Assembly (NCBI RefSeq): GCF_020595055.1
Contig: NZ_JAJDOO010000023.1
Location: 19,493-83,492, forward strand
Direction: 5' to 3'
DNA length: 64,000 nt
Origin: Desulfosporosinus shakirovi
Lineage (GTDB): Bacteria; Bacillota; Desulfitobacteriia; Desulfitobacteriales; Desulfitobacteriaceae
This document shows positions 17,313 to 26,048 of this stretch, in pieces. Each line of letters begins with the position of its first letter. The stretch's first letter is position 1. A program made the translations under genes and the position numbers. The notes below the pieces were generated by a model that was given only the letters and a program-made list of their open reading frames with translations, was not told where the DNA came from and did no database searches.

Positions 17313-17507
17313 CTGGAACTCATCTTTTTCCATTTATTAAAACACATCCTTCGAATTAAAGGACAACTTTTAGAGCATGACCAGAAATTTGAGAATTTGG
17401 CAAGTCAAATTCAAGAGAATATGCGAATTTTGAAAGCACTAGAGCATTTATCGGAAGTTAATAAAGCCGAACACGACAAGATGTTTGTCCGAATTGCAGA
17501 GAGGTAA
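17313..17507 (+). pseudogene. Open frame without start codon, coiled-coil remnant
   Basis: After a stop at 17301 an open frame reads LLKHILRIKGQLLEHDQKF and continues as a heptad-like helix (NLASQIQENMRILKALEHLSEV) to a stop at 17507. No acceptable ATG/GTG/TTG with a ribosome site is found, so it looks like the 3' end of a lost gene. Confidence 0.3.
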
Positions 17508-17572
17508 GCAACTAGCAAAATATAACAAGACTAAAATCGGTTAAGTGAACGTACCAACTAACCCCTAGCTTC

Positions 17573-17990
17573 TTAGTTGACAAACATTATTAAAACAGTG
17601 TGAAATACAAATAATTGCAAGAGAGGCCTTGTGCTCGGCACATGCACCAGTAATAGCCAAGAGACTGCATACTCGAAAGGTATTGCAGTTTTTATTTTAG
17701 GAAAAAATGGGAAAATGGCTAACAAATCAAAGGTATTCGCCTTGACGGGGTAGGCTTTTCCAGGTGCGTACTCTAAAGAACCGCAACCCAAATAACGTAC
17801 AATAGCACCTGCATTCTCAAAGGACGCTGGTACTATTGCTAGAGCCAATATTATTACTACCGCCACCCTCTTTTGCTTTTGACGCACCAATAAGTCCCCC
17901 TGCTACATTCCCAACCATTCCAGCACCTTGAAAAACGGATTTCATACCCAGCGAATGAGCAACTCCACCGCCTTCCGCAAGAAAGACCTA
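17573..17990 (-). pseudogene. Glycine-rich membrane-protein-like debris in two frames
   Basis: On the minus strand one frame reads FLAEGGGVAHSLGMKSVFQG, then AGMVGNVAGGLIGASK. It has no start codon and stops after ~56 codons. Another frame then continues downstream with FENAGAIVRYLGCGSLEYAPG. The pair looks like a frame-broken short gene. The parent family is not recognised. Confidence 0.3.
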
Positions 17991-17995
17991 TCTTA

Positions 17996-18706
17996 CTAAA
18001 CTTTTTCTTGAATTTCACTTAAAGCTTTTTGAATTACCTGATTAAGGAATTTAATCTCATTATCAAATGCGTAATCACTTCTACTTGCTTTTTCAAGCAC
18101 TTGTTTTACCAATTCAACCTTTTCAATTTTGCTGTCTGGTATCACTTCTAATACAAGAGGAAGTTGCTGTTGGTATTCTGTGCAATATGAAAATCTCCTT
18201 CCACTCCAGAAAAGATAAAATGTTTTAGTCTCAGTAGTATTATTTAAAAGTTCTTTAGCCCAAACAAATGGCATTAAACTCTCACAAATATCTATCGGTG
18301 GCATATTCTCTTCTAATATTTTACCTTTAAATTCCCGTTGCACTTCATTTAACCCATTTTCCAATGCGTTAATTAAATCTAGACTCTTGCAATTGGATTT
18401 ATTAACTTCATTTATTAGGTATGTTTTAAACTCATTAATTGCAAATGTTCTTTGACTTTTGTATAGTATAGTTGCACCGTTATCCAAACTCCTTTTTGGG
18501 ATACTTGGGGCACGAATTACATTTAGAACATCGGATACATGAAGCGTTAAGTACGAACGATATACAATTTCCCCTCTCGAATTTGGCTCCTCACAGAACA
18601 AATAGTTGTCCCCAGATTTAAGAATTGAGTATTCTTGTGCGTTCCCATTGAATACTTTATTGAGTAGTTTATTTAACCAATTGTTTACTACTTGTTGATT
18701 AATCAT
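17996..18706 (-). CDS. Hypothetical protein, 236 residues
   Basis: Not recognised. The start at 18706 is fixed by CTAGGAGGAAG before the ATG; the longer frame to 18754 has no site. Mixed alpha/beta composition, no membrane segment. It follows the 55-residue gene at 18772 with a 65-base gap and is probably its operon partner. The paired proteins share no visible motif with known toxin-antitoxin pairs. Confidence 0.6.
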   Translation of the reverse strand: MINQQVVNNWLNKLLNKVFNGNAQEYSILKSGDNYLFCEEPNSRGEIVYRSYLTLHVSDVLNVIRAPSIPKRSLDNGATILYKSQRTFAINEFKTYLINEVNKSNCKSLDLINALENGLNEVQREFKGKILEENMPPIDICESLMPFVWAKELLNNTTETKTFYLFWSGRRFSYCTEYQQQLPLVLEVIPDSKIEKVELVKQVLEKASRSDYAFDNEIKFLNQVIQKALSEIQEKV

Positions 18707-18771
18707 CTTTCTTCCTCCTAGCCATCTTTGTTTCAAAATAAGGTTCTTCGTCATTCATCTGTATTTCAGTC

Positions 18772-18939
18772 TCAGTCTTTTTTCTTTATCTGGACATGTC
18801 TATATACCATTAAACCGTTATCAGCTCCTTGGGGCTTACTCCATCCTTGCCATATAGTTGAAGAATGAACCGTATTCTTTTTTCCCCGCTTAACCTTTTC
18901 AATACCGCCATACATTTCATTTTCGTTTTTCTTCATCAT
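18772..18939 (-). CDS. Small basic protein, 55 residues
   Basis: ATG at 18939, preceded by TGGAGGTAAAAAC. The product starts MMKKNENEMYGGIEKVKRGK and contains HSSTIWQGWSKPQGADNGLM; it is basic and polar, with no known motif. It is the first gene of a two-gene minus-strand unit; a strong terminator-like hairpin (19023-19075) and two AT palindromes lie in its upstream region, suggesting tight control. Confidence 0.5.
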   Translation of the reverse strand: MMKKNENEMYGGIEKVKRGKKNTVHSSTIWQGWSKPQGADNGLMVYRHVQIKKKD

Positions 18940-19022
18940 GTTTTTACCTCCATTTTCCATATTTTTATTAATCAACCGTTGGACTTCTTCCCAAACTAAA
19001 TACATACTTGTCGATAGATAAA

Positions 19023-19075
19023 CAAAAAGAGGGGGCTAGACTTACTGATATTCAGTAAATCTAGCTCCCCTCTTA
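19023..19075 (-). terminator. Strong hairpin plus T-tract upstream of the 55-residue gene
   Basis: On the minus strand AAGAGGGGAGCTAGA pairs with TCTAGCCCCCTCTT, with further pairing inside, and is followed by TTTTTG. It lies 90 bases upstream of a minus-strand start codon, so it either ends transcription from the HTH pair at 19437-20102 or acts as an attenuator. Confidence 0.6.
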
Positions 19076-19247
19076 GAAGCTTCATCATCATTCTATTTAG
19101 TCAAGGAATTCTTTGCGTTGACTATATGACAACTATAATCATAAAAATATCATTTGTCAAGTATTAATTTATCTTTTATGACAAGAATATATTTCTTCTT
19201 TCATTTTAACAATACCTATTTGTCGTTTCCAAATTCTATAAATACAT

Positions 19248-19279
19248 AGTATATACATTATATATATAATGTATATACT
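19248..19279. promoter_or_regulatory. Perfect 32-bp AT palindrome
   Basis: Left half AGTATATACATTATAT and its exact complement meet at 19263/19264. It lies between the HTH paralogue pair and the small operon it may control. The perfect symmetry over 32 bases suggests a dimer or tetramer binding site rather than chance, although the TA-rich composition raises the chance level. Confidence 0.5.
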
Positions 19280-19325
19280 TTTCCCTTTGATTTAGTGTGT
19301 GAGACCTCTCAAATATATGAATGAC

Positions 19326-19364
19326 ATATATACTTTATATATATGTTATATATAAAGTATATAT
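19326..19364. promoter_or_regulatory. Second AT palindrome, 18-bp perfect arms
   Basis: The arms ATATATACTTTATATATA and its complement are separated by TGT. The sequence is related to the palindrome at 19248 (shared TATATAC and TTTATATATA/ATTATATATA core), 46 bases away. Confidence 0.5.
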
Positions 19365-19436
19365 ACTGCGTCAGGAATTAAAACTCTCCTCCTTTCATAA
19401 TATCTAAAACTCCTAACCTCACTCACCTTAAATAAA

Positions 19437-19769
19437 TCAATCTGGTCTTTTTCCCTTTTCTGCAATCGCCCAACACTGCTTCTTCTCCTGCTTTGTTTCT
19501 GCTTTTTTCTTTGCTTCGTATTCCTTTTTTGCCCTTGCAAGTTCTCCGCCTTTCTTTGTATCGGTAAATCTCTTTATTTCCCGAACTTGGTCCTTTGTGT
19601 AAAGGCGTTGACCATTGACTCTGATGGGCTTCGGTACAAACCTTTCCCCATGTTCCTTTTCCCAAAAATCACTTAGAACATCTAATGCAACAGTCGTCTG
19701 ACGGCTCCTCGTGATATAAGCTGAAACATCACCAGAGGTATAATAAACAATTCCGTCAATTTCTCGCAC
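19437..19769 (-). CDS. HTH-type DNA-binding protein, second of a tandem paralogous pair
   Basis: 110 residues, GTG start directly abutting the stop of the upstream paralogue (TGAGTG), with GGGGGTGAG as ribosome site. The N-terminal part (GIVYYTSGDVSAYITRSRQTT) followed by RLYTKDQVREIKRF resembles the MerR/excisionase-like winged helix. The C-terminal third is a lysine-rich helix. The two paralogues share the order I(D/N)G(I/A)..Y, P.P...., (L/Y)Y(T/S)..(Q/E)VR(E/Q)IK. They may act together, possibly at the palindromes at 19248 and 19326. Confidence 0.55.
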   Translation of the reverse strand: MREIDGIVYYTSGDVSAYITRSRQTTVALDVLSDFWEKEHGERFVPKPIRVNGQRLYTKDQVREIKRFTDTKKGGELARAKKEYEAKKKAETKQEKKQCWAIAEKGKRPD

Positions 19770-20102
19770 TCATCTCACCCCCGTTTCCAGCTCTTTAATC
19801 TTGTTCTTGAACTTCTCGTTTTCTTCCTTGAGCTTCTGATATGTTGTTCTATTTTTGCTGAAATCTTTGAACATTCCTCGTTTGAAGCCTCTAACTGTTT
19901 CTTTAATCTGCCTGACTTCAGTTTCGGAATAATAATAATGACCCTTGCCAATTTGGGTCGGAATAGGTAACAGGCCCTCTTTCCCATTGTCTCTTAATTT
20001 TTGACTGACAGTGAAATATCTCAAAATAGTTTGGTAATTTCTATTCAAAATAATGGCTATCTCTCTAAGCGAGTAGAAAATTGCCCCGTTAATTCTTTTC
20101 AT
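19770..20102 (-). CDS. HTH-type DNA-binding protein, first of a tandem paralogous pair
   Basis: Also 110 residues if started at 20102, where AGAAGGA precedes the ATG; a longer frame to 20183 has no better site. The N-terminal HTH (GAIFYSLREIAIILNRNYQT), strand pair GKGHYYYSETEVRQIKET and basic coiled tail mirror the downstream gene. The equal length and end-to-end fusion of the reading frames point to a duplication. It probably binds DNA as a regulator or excisionase-like factor of the island. Confidence 0.55.
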   Translation of the reverse strand: MKRINGAIFYSLREIAIILNRNYQTILRYFTVSQKLRDNGKEGLLPIPTQIGKGHYYYSETEVRQIKETVRGFKRGMFKDFSKNRTTYQKLKEENEKFKNKIKELETGVR

Positions 20103-21057
20103 TGTATATATTCCTTCTTTCATTTCTGTGGTTTCCGACTTTTTGTATATGCTTTTTAGTGTGAATTTCGGGTTCTTTAGCAATAATTATTAGATTATAG
20201 TTTTTTGATAATAAATTTATAACGATTAGGGTATAAGCATCGTGGGCTATATGGTTCTACCTCTAAATTTAATAATAAAACTCTATATCCATCACATAGA
20301 AGCCGACTTATGCCAGCCCCCCTCCTAATCAATAAATATAATTTCAGTTATTCAAAAGTATTCTATAAACACAGCCAATAGCTTAATAGCTTGCATGGTA
20401 ATCTGTACAATTGATGACGGCATTACCAGTCCAAAGAATGACACCTATTAGAATGTCTAACAATTAAATAAATGGTACGGATACTCAGTCGTAATGTGCC
20501 GTTCAGACATGGCAGACTATCCAACTTGGTCGCCTTCAACGTCAAGTTGTGGTCACATTATTACAGCAATTGATAGCCAATCTTATCGACAATAGCAGAC
20601 CAGACCCACAAATTGCAATTTACGGTGTCACACCATTAATGACTGACATAAATTCCTTCTGCCAAGTTGTTTAGGAAGAAAGCATAATTACAATTAAAAG
20701 AGAAGTCCATCTGTTTCATGCAAAAAAGATAGCAGTTTTTCTTTAACCTTAATAGAAACAAAACGGGGAGAGCTATCAAGCTCTTCCCCGTCGTTATATT
20801 AATTATATTAGTTAGAGTATCTTAAAACCATCAAACCCGCAGTATACCTGGAGTTGAGCATTTACGTTCCCTAGTAAAATGTATAGTTTCCCCTTGTCCG
20901 ATGTATAGATATCCCTACTTCAATGTACCCTTTTCAAAGACTCTTTTTGTAAATATTGCATCGACTGGAGACACAAGGTCCTTAATTCCTTGCGTTCCAT
21001 GGGATATTGACTCTTTATCGGGCATTATCAAAAAAGCTATTGCTTTTAGTTCGTAAT
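20103..21057. other. Long intergenic region
   Basis: No convincing gene is present in ~950 bases. It contains the hairpin at 20763-20791 and scattered short frames without ribosome sites. Confidence 0.5.
20763..20791 (-). terminator. Terminator-like hairpin
   Basis: ACGGGGAGAGCT and AGCTCTTCCCCGT pair around ATCA with one bulge. On the minus strand it is followed by TTTTG, so it would end transcripts coming from the genes at 21.2-22.6 kb. Confidence 0.6.
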
Positions 21058-21098
21058 ACTTACATTCTCTGTAATATAATATTACAAAGAATGTAAGT
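21058..21098. promoter_or_regulatory. 41-bp near-perfect palindrome
   Basis: The 20-base arms begin ACTTACATTC and end GAATGTAAGT; they match at 19 of 20 positions around a central A. It is followed on the plus strand by GGATGGTGTAT and a 12-codon frame (MPNKLFPLGGPI), perhaps the start of a truncated gene. It looks like an operator of a now-missing regulator target. Confidence 0.5.
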
Positions 21099-21237
21099 AA
21101 TTAAGGATGGTGTATATGCCTAATAAGTTGTTTCCATTAGGGGGACCTATTTAAGAAAAGAAAATTGTAGGTCGTGAGGATAATGTTATCTCTTTAGTAA
21201 CACGCCTGGCCTTTCCTTTCACAACATCCTTAATTAC

Positions 21238-21300
21238 CTAAGGCTCAAGAATCAGCCTGTATTTCTTGTTATCGATAATAATTACTTGGTTTTTCTCCAT
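21238..21300 (-). CDS. Small protein, 20 residues, frame continues past a TAG
   Basis: ATG after GGGGAGAAGCAAT; reads MEKNQVIIIDNKKYRLILEP, then TAG. The same frame stays open for 28 more codons (VIKDVVKGKARRVTKEITL...), so it may be a gene with a nonsense mutation or simply a short peptide. Confidence 0.35.
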   Translation of the reverse strand: MEKNQVIIIDNKKYRLILEP

Positions 21301-21349
21301 ATTGCTTCTCCCCTTAAATCCAAAGATACTCTCTTGTCCTAAGAGAAAA

Positions 21350-22579
21350 CTACCTTTTTCTCGTCGGAAAATGAATGAGCTTTCCTTTCTTGTGTTTTGC
21401 TTTCGTTGACTTAGCAATCGGTTCTGTCAGTTCTTCATCCAATATTTCGATAAGGTGTTCCTGCTCTACCGATTTCTCTGGGCTAACTTTCATGGCGGTA
21501 TTTTCTTTCGCCCGTAAACGCCTCCATGCTTCGTTCTTAGAATATCCTCGCAAATAGTCAAGCTCAAGGCTATTCCACTCTTCCTCAATTATTAACCCTC
21601 TTCTATGTGACCTTAGCAATTCTTCATATTCTTTATCCTTAATTTTCTTCATCGAGGATAAAAAACCTACAAAGTTTATTTCTTTGGAATAATTTTTTTG
21701 TAACATATATGCTTCATCTTTAGAAATATAGTCTCGGGACCCTAATTTAAAAACATCCTTAAGATAGGTATCTTTTAGTTTATCTATCTCCTTTTTTGTC
21801 TTAAAATCGGTATTTTGATGTTTATCCAGATAATTCTCCATGTCATCTTTTACCCAATCTGAGAAATACCATAAATTAACCTCTTTAATTCTAGGAGTTG
21901 GAGAACCTGTTAGTTTTTTAACAAGCCTGAAAAGCCTATAAAAGCTCATTTCCATGCTCTCGTCAAACAAAATGGTATTTTCATTGGTTAAAGGGTTCCA
22001 TTCCATGTGTTCTTGATTTTCTAAAATCAGACGAATACAACCTATGTTTCTAACTCCTGGGATAATATCTTTTCTTAACATACCAACCGCATAAAAACCA
22101 ATCTCATTAATATCTGTGAAGTTCAATTCAAAACTTCTATGTTTTTTTGCCCAGGGACAAATTAGTTGATTAGAATCTCTGGAAACAAATAACTTTTCGT
22201 CGGTTATTTCTAGGGAGCCACCGATGCCAATGGCAAACGAGGGATTCCCGTTTTTTGGTCTAAATTTCGAGAACGTTATACAATTAGCAACCTGAAAAAT
22301 GTCTCTTTGTTGTTCGTTATTAAATGTTATGAGATATTCTCTTGAAGTTTCTCGCCTAACGGCAACAATTTTCATTGAACCATTATCACTGCTTGACATC
22401 TTGAAATCTTCTACGGCTACCTCTTGTATTCGATATATGGCACTTTGTGATTCATTGGCAGACTTAATAAATAATTTCCGTTCATCAACCTCTAGTTCGT
22501 AACCAGAATTTCCTTTAGCCTTGTAAAGCATTACAAAGTCCTCCATATAATCCATCGTTTGATTCTTTTCTTTTGCCAC
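21350..22579 (-). CDS. Hypothetical protein, 409 residues, possible PH-like N-terminal repeats
   Basis: Not recognised. The GTG at 22579 is the first possible start. The frame is open upstream for ~30 codons of Lys/Thr/Glu-rich sequence without a start, so the N-terminus is uncertain. Residues ~15-215 are beta-rich with two similar blocks (YELEVDERKLFIKS..., SLEITDEKLFVSRD...) that look like PH-type domains. The C-terminal half is helical and charged, ending in a lysine-rich tail (KAKHKKGKLIHFPTRKR) that could bind nucleic acid or membrane. No operon partner is visible. Confidence 0.55.
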   Translation of the reverse strand: MAKEKNQTMDYMEDFVMLYKAKGNSGYELEVDERKLFIKSANESQSAIYRIQEVAVEDFKMSSSDNGSMKIVAVRRETSREYLITFNNEQQRDIFQVANCITFSKFRPKNGNPSFAIGIGGSLEITDEKLFVSRDSNQLICPWAKKHRSFELNFTDINEIGFYAVGMLRKDIIPGVRNIGCIRLILENQEHMEWNPLTNENTILFDESMEMSFYRLFRLVKKLTGSPTPRIKEVNLWYFSDWVKDDMENYLDKHQNTDFKTKKEIDKLKDTYLKDVFKLGSRDYISKDEAYMLQKNYSKEINFVGFLSSMKKIKDKEYEELLRSHRRGLIIEEEWNSLELDYLRGYSKNEAWRRLRAKENTAMKVSPEKSVEQEHLIEILDEELTEPIAKSTKAKHKKGKLIHFPTRKR

Positions 22580-22777
22580 TTTAGGTGTTGCTATATTAAT
22601 TGCCTTAGTCTCTTTTTCTGTAGTTTTCGGGGTTTCGAATCCAATTTCATGATGAAATTATTGCTAACAGCACCGAAATTATATTACTTTTCATTAGAGT
22701 ATTCTACATTTTAAGTAAAAACAGGGATAAAAGTCCTATACTTTCGGTCTCTTACAAAATCCTATAGTTATATCTTC

Positions 22778-23068
22778 TTAATGTCCCTGCCTGTAAAGTT
22801 GTTTCAATTTCTCAATCTCCCAACTAATATCCAATCCCTTCTGTTCTCGAATCAGGATTCTCAAATTAAGTATATCCTCACCGAACCTGAATGCTATCTC
22901 CCTAATTTCCTCGATACTCAGAGTATCTCTAGGCAATTCATCCAGAGCATCGTTACGCATCTGAATTAGTTTTGCATACATTTTGCCAAGTTCATGATTT
23001 TTTAGATTATGTTCAAGAGATCCCATAAAAATGGCTTTCTCAATACTTTCTAACAACTCAATGTCCAA
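22778..23068 (-). CDS. Small helical hypothetical protein, 96 residues
   Basis: TTG start with GAGGAGGTGAAG upstream at somewhat long spacing. The product is all-helical and acidic (DIELLESIEKAIFMGSLEHN..., LRILIREQKGLDISWEIEKL). No motif recognised. It is monocistronic. The upstream region holds a TGTCGAA-containing inverted repeat at 23138-23154. Confidence 0.5.
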   Translation of the reverse strand: MDIELLESIEKAIFMGSLEHNLKNHELGKMYAKLIQMRNDALDELPRDTLSIEEIREIAFRFGEDILNLRILIREQKGLDISWEIEKLKQLYRQGH

Positions 23069-23190
23069 TTATTTTACTTCACCTCCTCTCTTTGATTTAA
23101 TTATAGAGTTTTATCAATGGGCTGTATGTAATAAAACTGTTCGAGCTTGTCGAACGGGACGGCTGAAAGAAATTATGGTAGGAAAAGAAA

Positions 23191-23223
23191 ACCTCCCCTC
23201 TTACGTTTTCTAAGAGAGGAGGT
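23191..23223. promoter_or_regulatory. Hairpin covering a ribosome site; minus-strand terminator shape
   Basis: ACCTCCCCTCTTA and TAAGAGAGGAGGT form a 13-bp stem with one mismatch around a 7-base loop. The right arm contains the GGAGGT site of the peptide at 23232. On the minus strand the stem is followed by TTTTCTTTT, so it could also terminate an antisense RNA. Confidence 0.5.
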
Positions 23224-23231
23224 GATAGAGC

Positions 23232-23306
23232 TTGTTATCAGCTATTTTAACGTTCATTGGCTCTGTCTCTGGAATTACATTTTGGAACATATCGAAAAGC
23301 AAATGA
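23232..23306 (+). CDS. Possible type I toxin-like hydrophobic peptide, 24 residues
   Basis: TTG eight bases after GGAGGTG opens a frame reading MLSAILTFIGSVSGITFWNI, then SKSK. One hydrophobic helix with a short basic tail is the design of holin-like or TxpA-type toxins. Its ribosome site is buried in the hairpin at 23191-23223. No antisense RNA can be proven from sequence alone. An overlapping 76-codon frame exists but lacks a site. Confidence 0.4.
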   Translation: MLSAILTFIGSVSGITFWNISKSK

Positions 23307-23374
23307 TTCAAACAGATGTTGAGAAACAAGCAGGAGATAGTAAGATAGCCATATTTCTTCTTATGCATAAGAAA

Positions 23375-23598
23375 TGACAACTACAGTGGGGGGCAACCCC
23401 GAAGGTTACGAAGGCAGTTTTTCCACTTTTCGACCGTTAAGAATGTAAATATAATAGCAACATAGACAATAAATATATGACCCACTATGTTTAAAGTAAT
23501 AAAAGCACCTTCTTAACCTTCGATATCAGGTGTGATAAGGATTTCAGTCAATTTAGAACCTTCGGCTTTCCTGTTTAGCCCCCCCACTGTAGTTGTCA
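23375..23598. repeat. Origin-like / MITE-like element, copy 1
   Basis: 224 bp bounded by perfect 19-bp inverted repeats (TGACAACTACAGTGGGGGG and complement). Inside are CGAAGGTTACGAAGG, an AT-rich stretch, ACCTTCTTAACCTTCG and AACCTTCGG, i.e. several copies of CGAAGGT/ACCTTCG in both orientations. The overall design is shared with the copy at 30853-31097. No target-site duplication is evident. Confidence 0.75.
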
Positions 23599-23667
23599 CA
23601 CAAAGTTTCAACTTGCGTGACTGAACATACTAAGAAAAATGTGCAGTAACTCAACAACACATGAAGC

Positions 23668-24141
23668 TCATAATGTGTGTTTACTAACTTCCTTATAGGC
23701 ATGTACATAAGTCATAAAGCGACCAGACTGATTATCAATATCTTCTTGGGAGATGCCCAACCAAAGACGCAGTTTATTTAAAAAACGGCGATTGACTTCG
23801 TCCATTTCATCATCACCTGAGTATGAAGCAATAAAACAAGCGGATTCTAGTTCAATTCGAAAATCCATATTTAATTGAGGCAAGTGCAATGCGACAATTT
23901 GTATTGCATATTCTTCTTTAGGAATATCACGGACTCTTTTTAACCTTTGAACAAAATCCATCGGGAGGGATTGAGCGAAGCTCGGAGCAATGACCTGCAA
24001 AGCAGAATCTTTTAATGCTAAATCCTCAAATTCTTCACTAATTTCAACAGCACTAAAGTTTGTTTTCAAAAATTGCACTAACTCTTCTCCAGAATGTGGT
24101 TCTGGTACAAATTTAAAAACATTTTCAATTGTATCCTTCAT
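23668..24141 (-). CDS. Hypothetical protein, 157 residues
   Basis: Not recognised. Starts MKDTIENVFKFVPEPHSGEE; acidic, mostly helical, with DIPKEEYAIQIVALHLPQLN in the middle. The region upstream (GGTGGTGGCTAAACT) gives a weak ribosome site. The composition is compatible with an immunity or SMI1-like protein, but no motif shows this. Confidence 0.5.
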   Translation of the reverse strand: MKDTIENVFKFVPEPHSGEELVQFLKTNFSAVEISEEFEDLALKDSALQVIAPSFAQSLPMDFVQRLKRVRDIPKEEYAIQIVALHLPQLNMDFRIELESACFIASYSGDDEMDEVNRRFLNKLRLWLGISQEDIDNQSGRFMTYVHAYKEVSKHTL

Positions 24142-24293
24142 AGTTTAGCCACCACCTATTATACAAATAATTCTTAATGCACATAATCCAACGAATGCGA
24201 TATTAATTGTTCAAATAGATTAAGGCTCTGTCACAGCATATTGTTGATTATTAACAATTTTATATAGAGCGTTCCCACCCTATACATTGAAAT

Positions 24294-24797
24294 TTATCCG
24301 ACTGTATCTATAATTTCATCCAGTAAGCCAAACCGCCTCAAACAGGAAATATATTCGGCAACGCAGTAAGGGTTTTGTATGTCTTTTTCATCCAAGCCCT
24401 GAAAGGCACATAGTTCATCCCAAAGCATACTGCTACCCTCAACGCAGAAAAATCCAGATGTGAGGTCAACGCCAACAAAGATTTTATTCTCTTTAAAAAC
24501 TTCATCTTGATTTTCAAAGAGTATTTTCCCTTTACCAGTGTTCTTAACGAAAAAAGCCACTGGTGATGGGGTGTTTCCAACAGATATTTTCTCTGCATAC
24601 GGCTCATTGTTCAGTACATTATCGATAATCACTTGCAGTGCCTCATCATCATGAATTTTCGATAGTAAATACTTGCCTGAGAGATATGCAACAATCTCTG
24701 CACCAGACTTGCGATTTGGGTTCAGCCTATCCTTATACTCATTCCATGTCACTTCCCGTGCTTCAAACATTTCTGGTGTTGCTTCCTGCATTAACAT
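24294..24797 (-). CDS. Hypothetical protein, 167 residues
   Basis: Not recognised. The ATG at 24797 is preferred because GGAGGT then has six-base spacing; an ATG six bases earlier directly touches the site. Acidic, mixed alpha/beta protein (GKYLLSKIHDDEALQVIIDN, KIFVGVDLTSGFFCVEGSS). It lies beside another acidic hypothetical gene (23668) without overlap. Confidence 0.5.
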   Translation of the reverse strand: MLMQEATPEMFEAREVTWNEYKDRLNPNRKSGAEIVAYLSGKYLLSKIHDDEALQVIIDNVLNNEPYAEKISVGNTPSPVAFFVKNTGKGKILFENQDEVFKENKIFVGVDLTSGFFCVEGSSMLWDELCAFQGLDEKDIQNPYCVAEYISCLRRFGLLDEIIDTVG

Positions 24798-25068
24798 ATT
24801 CATACCTCCAGTTAAATTCCTGTCTATTTTTAAACACTAATGGCACAGTATTTCTTGCAGACATTGTAAAATATGATGCACTCTATTAATAGTTTGCTCA
24901 ATTATTCCACAAACACCAGGCTTCGCCAAAACCTCCATCTGAAATCCCTCCATATAAACCCTTCTAGAATTTCAACCATGAGTTGAGTTTTCAAGAAAAT
25001 CAAATATTGAGTTATTGAAACGCTTCTCTCTAAACGATAAGATAATGGCTATAAAGGAGCGAGAAGAT

Positions 25069-25890
25069 ATGAAGGACGAATTGGCAAAGAATATTTGTAG
25101 ATATCGTAAAGAAAAAGGGTTAACTCAAGAGGAACTGGCAAAAATGCTCGGCCTAACATTTCAAGCCGTGTCTAAATGGGAAACAGGTCAAACCTTTCCA
25201 GACATAACATTGTTACCAAGATTATCGCAAGTATTTGACATTAGCGTTGATAAGTTGCTGGGGTATTCTTTTTACGATAAACAAATATCCATCTATGAAG
25301 AAGAATATAAAATATCAGAATATTATTGGGGAATCGAGCCTTCCAAAGCGTGTTTACGGGTACTTGAACTTTTGCCACCATCCACACGTCGTCTAAAACT
25401 CCTCGACATAGGTTGTGGGGAAGGTAAAGATGCTGTATTTTTTGCAAGAAATGGATATGATGTAACAGCTATTGACATCTCTGATGCTGGACTAGAAAAA
25501 ACAAAGCGTCTTGCTGGCAACGTCCATGTTCAGGTAAAGGTTTTAAAAGCAGATATTTTAGACTACCGTTTAGACACTTATTTTGATGTCATCTTTTCGA
25601 GTGGTGTCTTTCATTACATCAAACCTCAATTACGAGAAGAAATCTTAAACAACTATAAACAGTTTACCAATCCAAATGGACTTCACGTCCTAAATGTATT
25701 CGTAAACAAGCCATTCATTGTTCCACCACCTGAAAAGGAGCCAACTGCTTGTAACTGGACTTCAGGTGAGATATTCACACACTATCACGATTGGTTAATT
25801 CAAGAATGCACAGAAGTAATTTTTGACTGCAATTCCTCGGGTATACCCCATCAACATGCAATGAATAAAATTATTGCTCAGAAATATTAG
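25069..25890 (+). CDS. XRE-family HTH fused to class I SAM-dependent methyltransferase
   Basis: ATG at 25069 with AAGGAGCGAGAAGAT upstream; a start 54 bases earlier has no site. Residues ~8-62 are a Cro/CI-type HTH (KGLTQEELAKMLGLTFQAVS, then KWETGQTFPDI). Residues ~100-273 hold a Rossmann methyltransferase with motif I LLDIGCGEGKDAVFFARNG and acidic loop AIDIS, closest in style to TehB/UbiE-like small-molecule methyltransferases. The protein probably senses or modifies a small molecule and regulates nearby genes. The substrate is unknown. It is one of few plus-strand genes here. Confidence 0.8.
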   Translation: MKDELAKNICRYRKEKGLTQEELAKMLGLTFQAVSKWETGQTFPDITLLPRLSQVFDISVDKLLGYSFYDKQISIYEEEYKISEYYWGIEPSKACLRVLELLPPSTRRLKLLDIGCGEGKDAVFFARNGYDVTAIDISDAGLEKTKRLAGNVHVQVKVLKADILDYRLDTYFDVIFSSGVFHYIKPQLREEILNNYKQFTNPNGLHVLNVFVNKPFIVPPPEKEPTACNWTSGEIFTHYHDWLIQECTEVIFDCNSSGIPHQHAMNKIIAQKY

Positions 25891-26048
25891 AAGTCAGAAC
25901 TTTGAAAGCGATAACCGAACACTTCTCTAATCTCTTAAATATTCAAATTATAGTCTTGCAACTTATCCATAATTTTTAATCAGTAAGGTTCATAACTGTT
26001 CGGAGACCTCATTCATCGCTCCGCTAAGCTTACCCTCTTCACCACAAG

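Noticed and set aside
19240..19370. Repeated AT palindromes considered as a CRISPR array or iterons
   Set aside because: There are only two units of different length and no spacers, so they are treated as operator-like palindromes.
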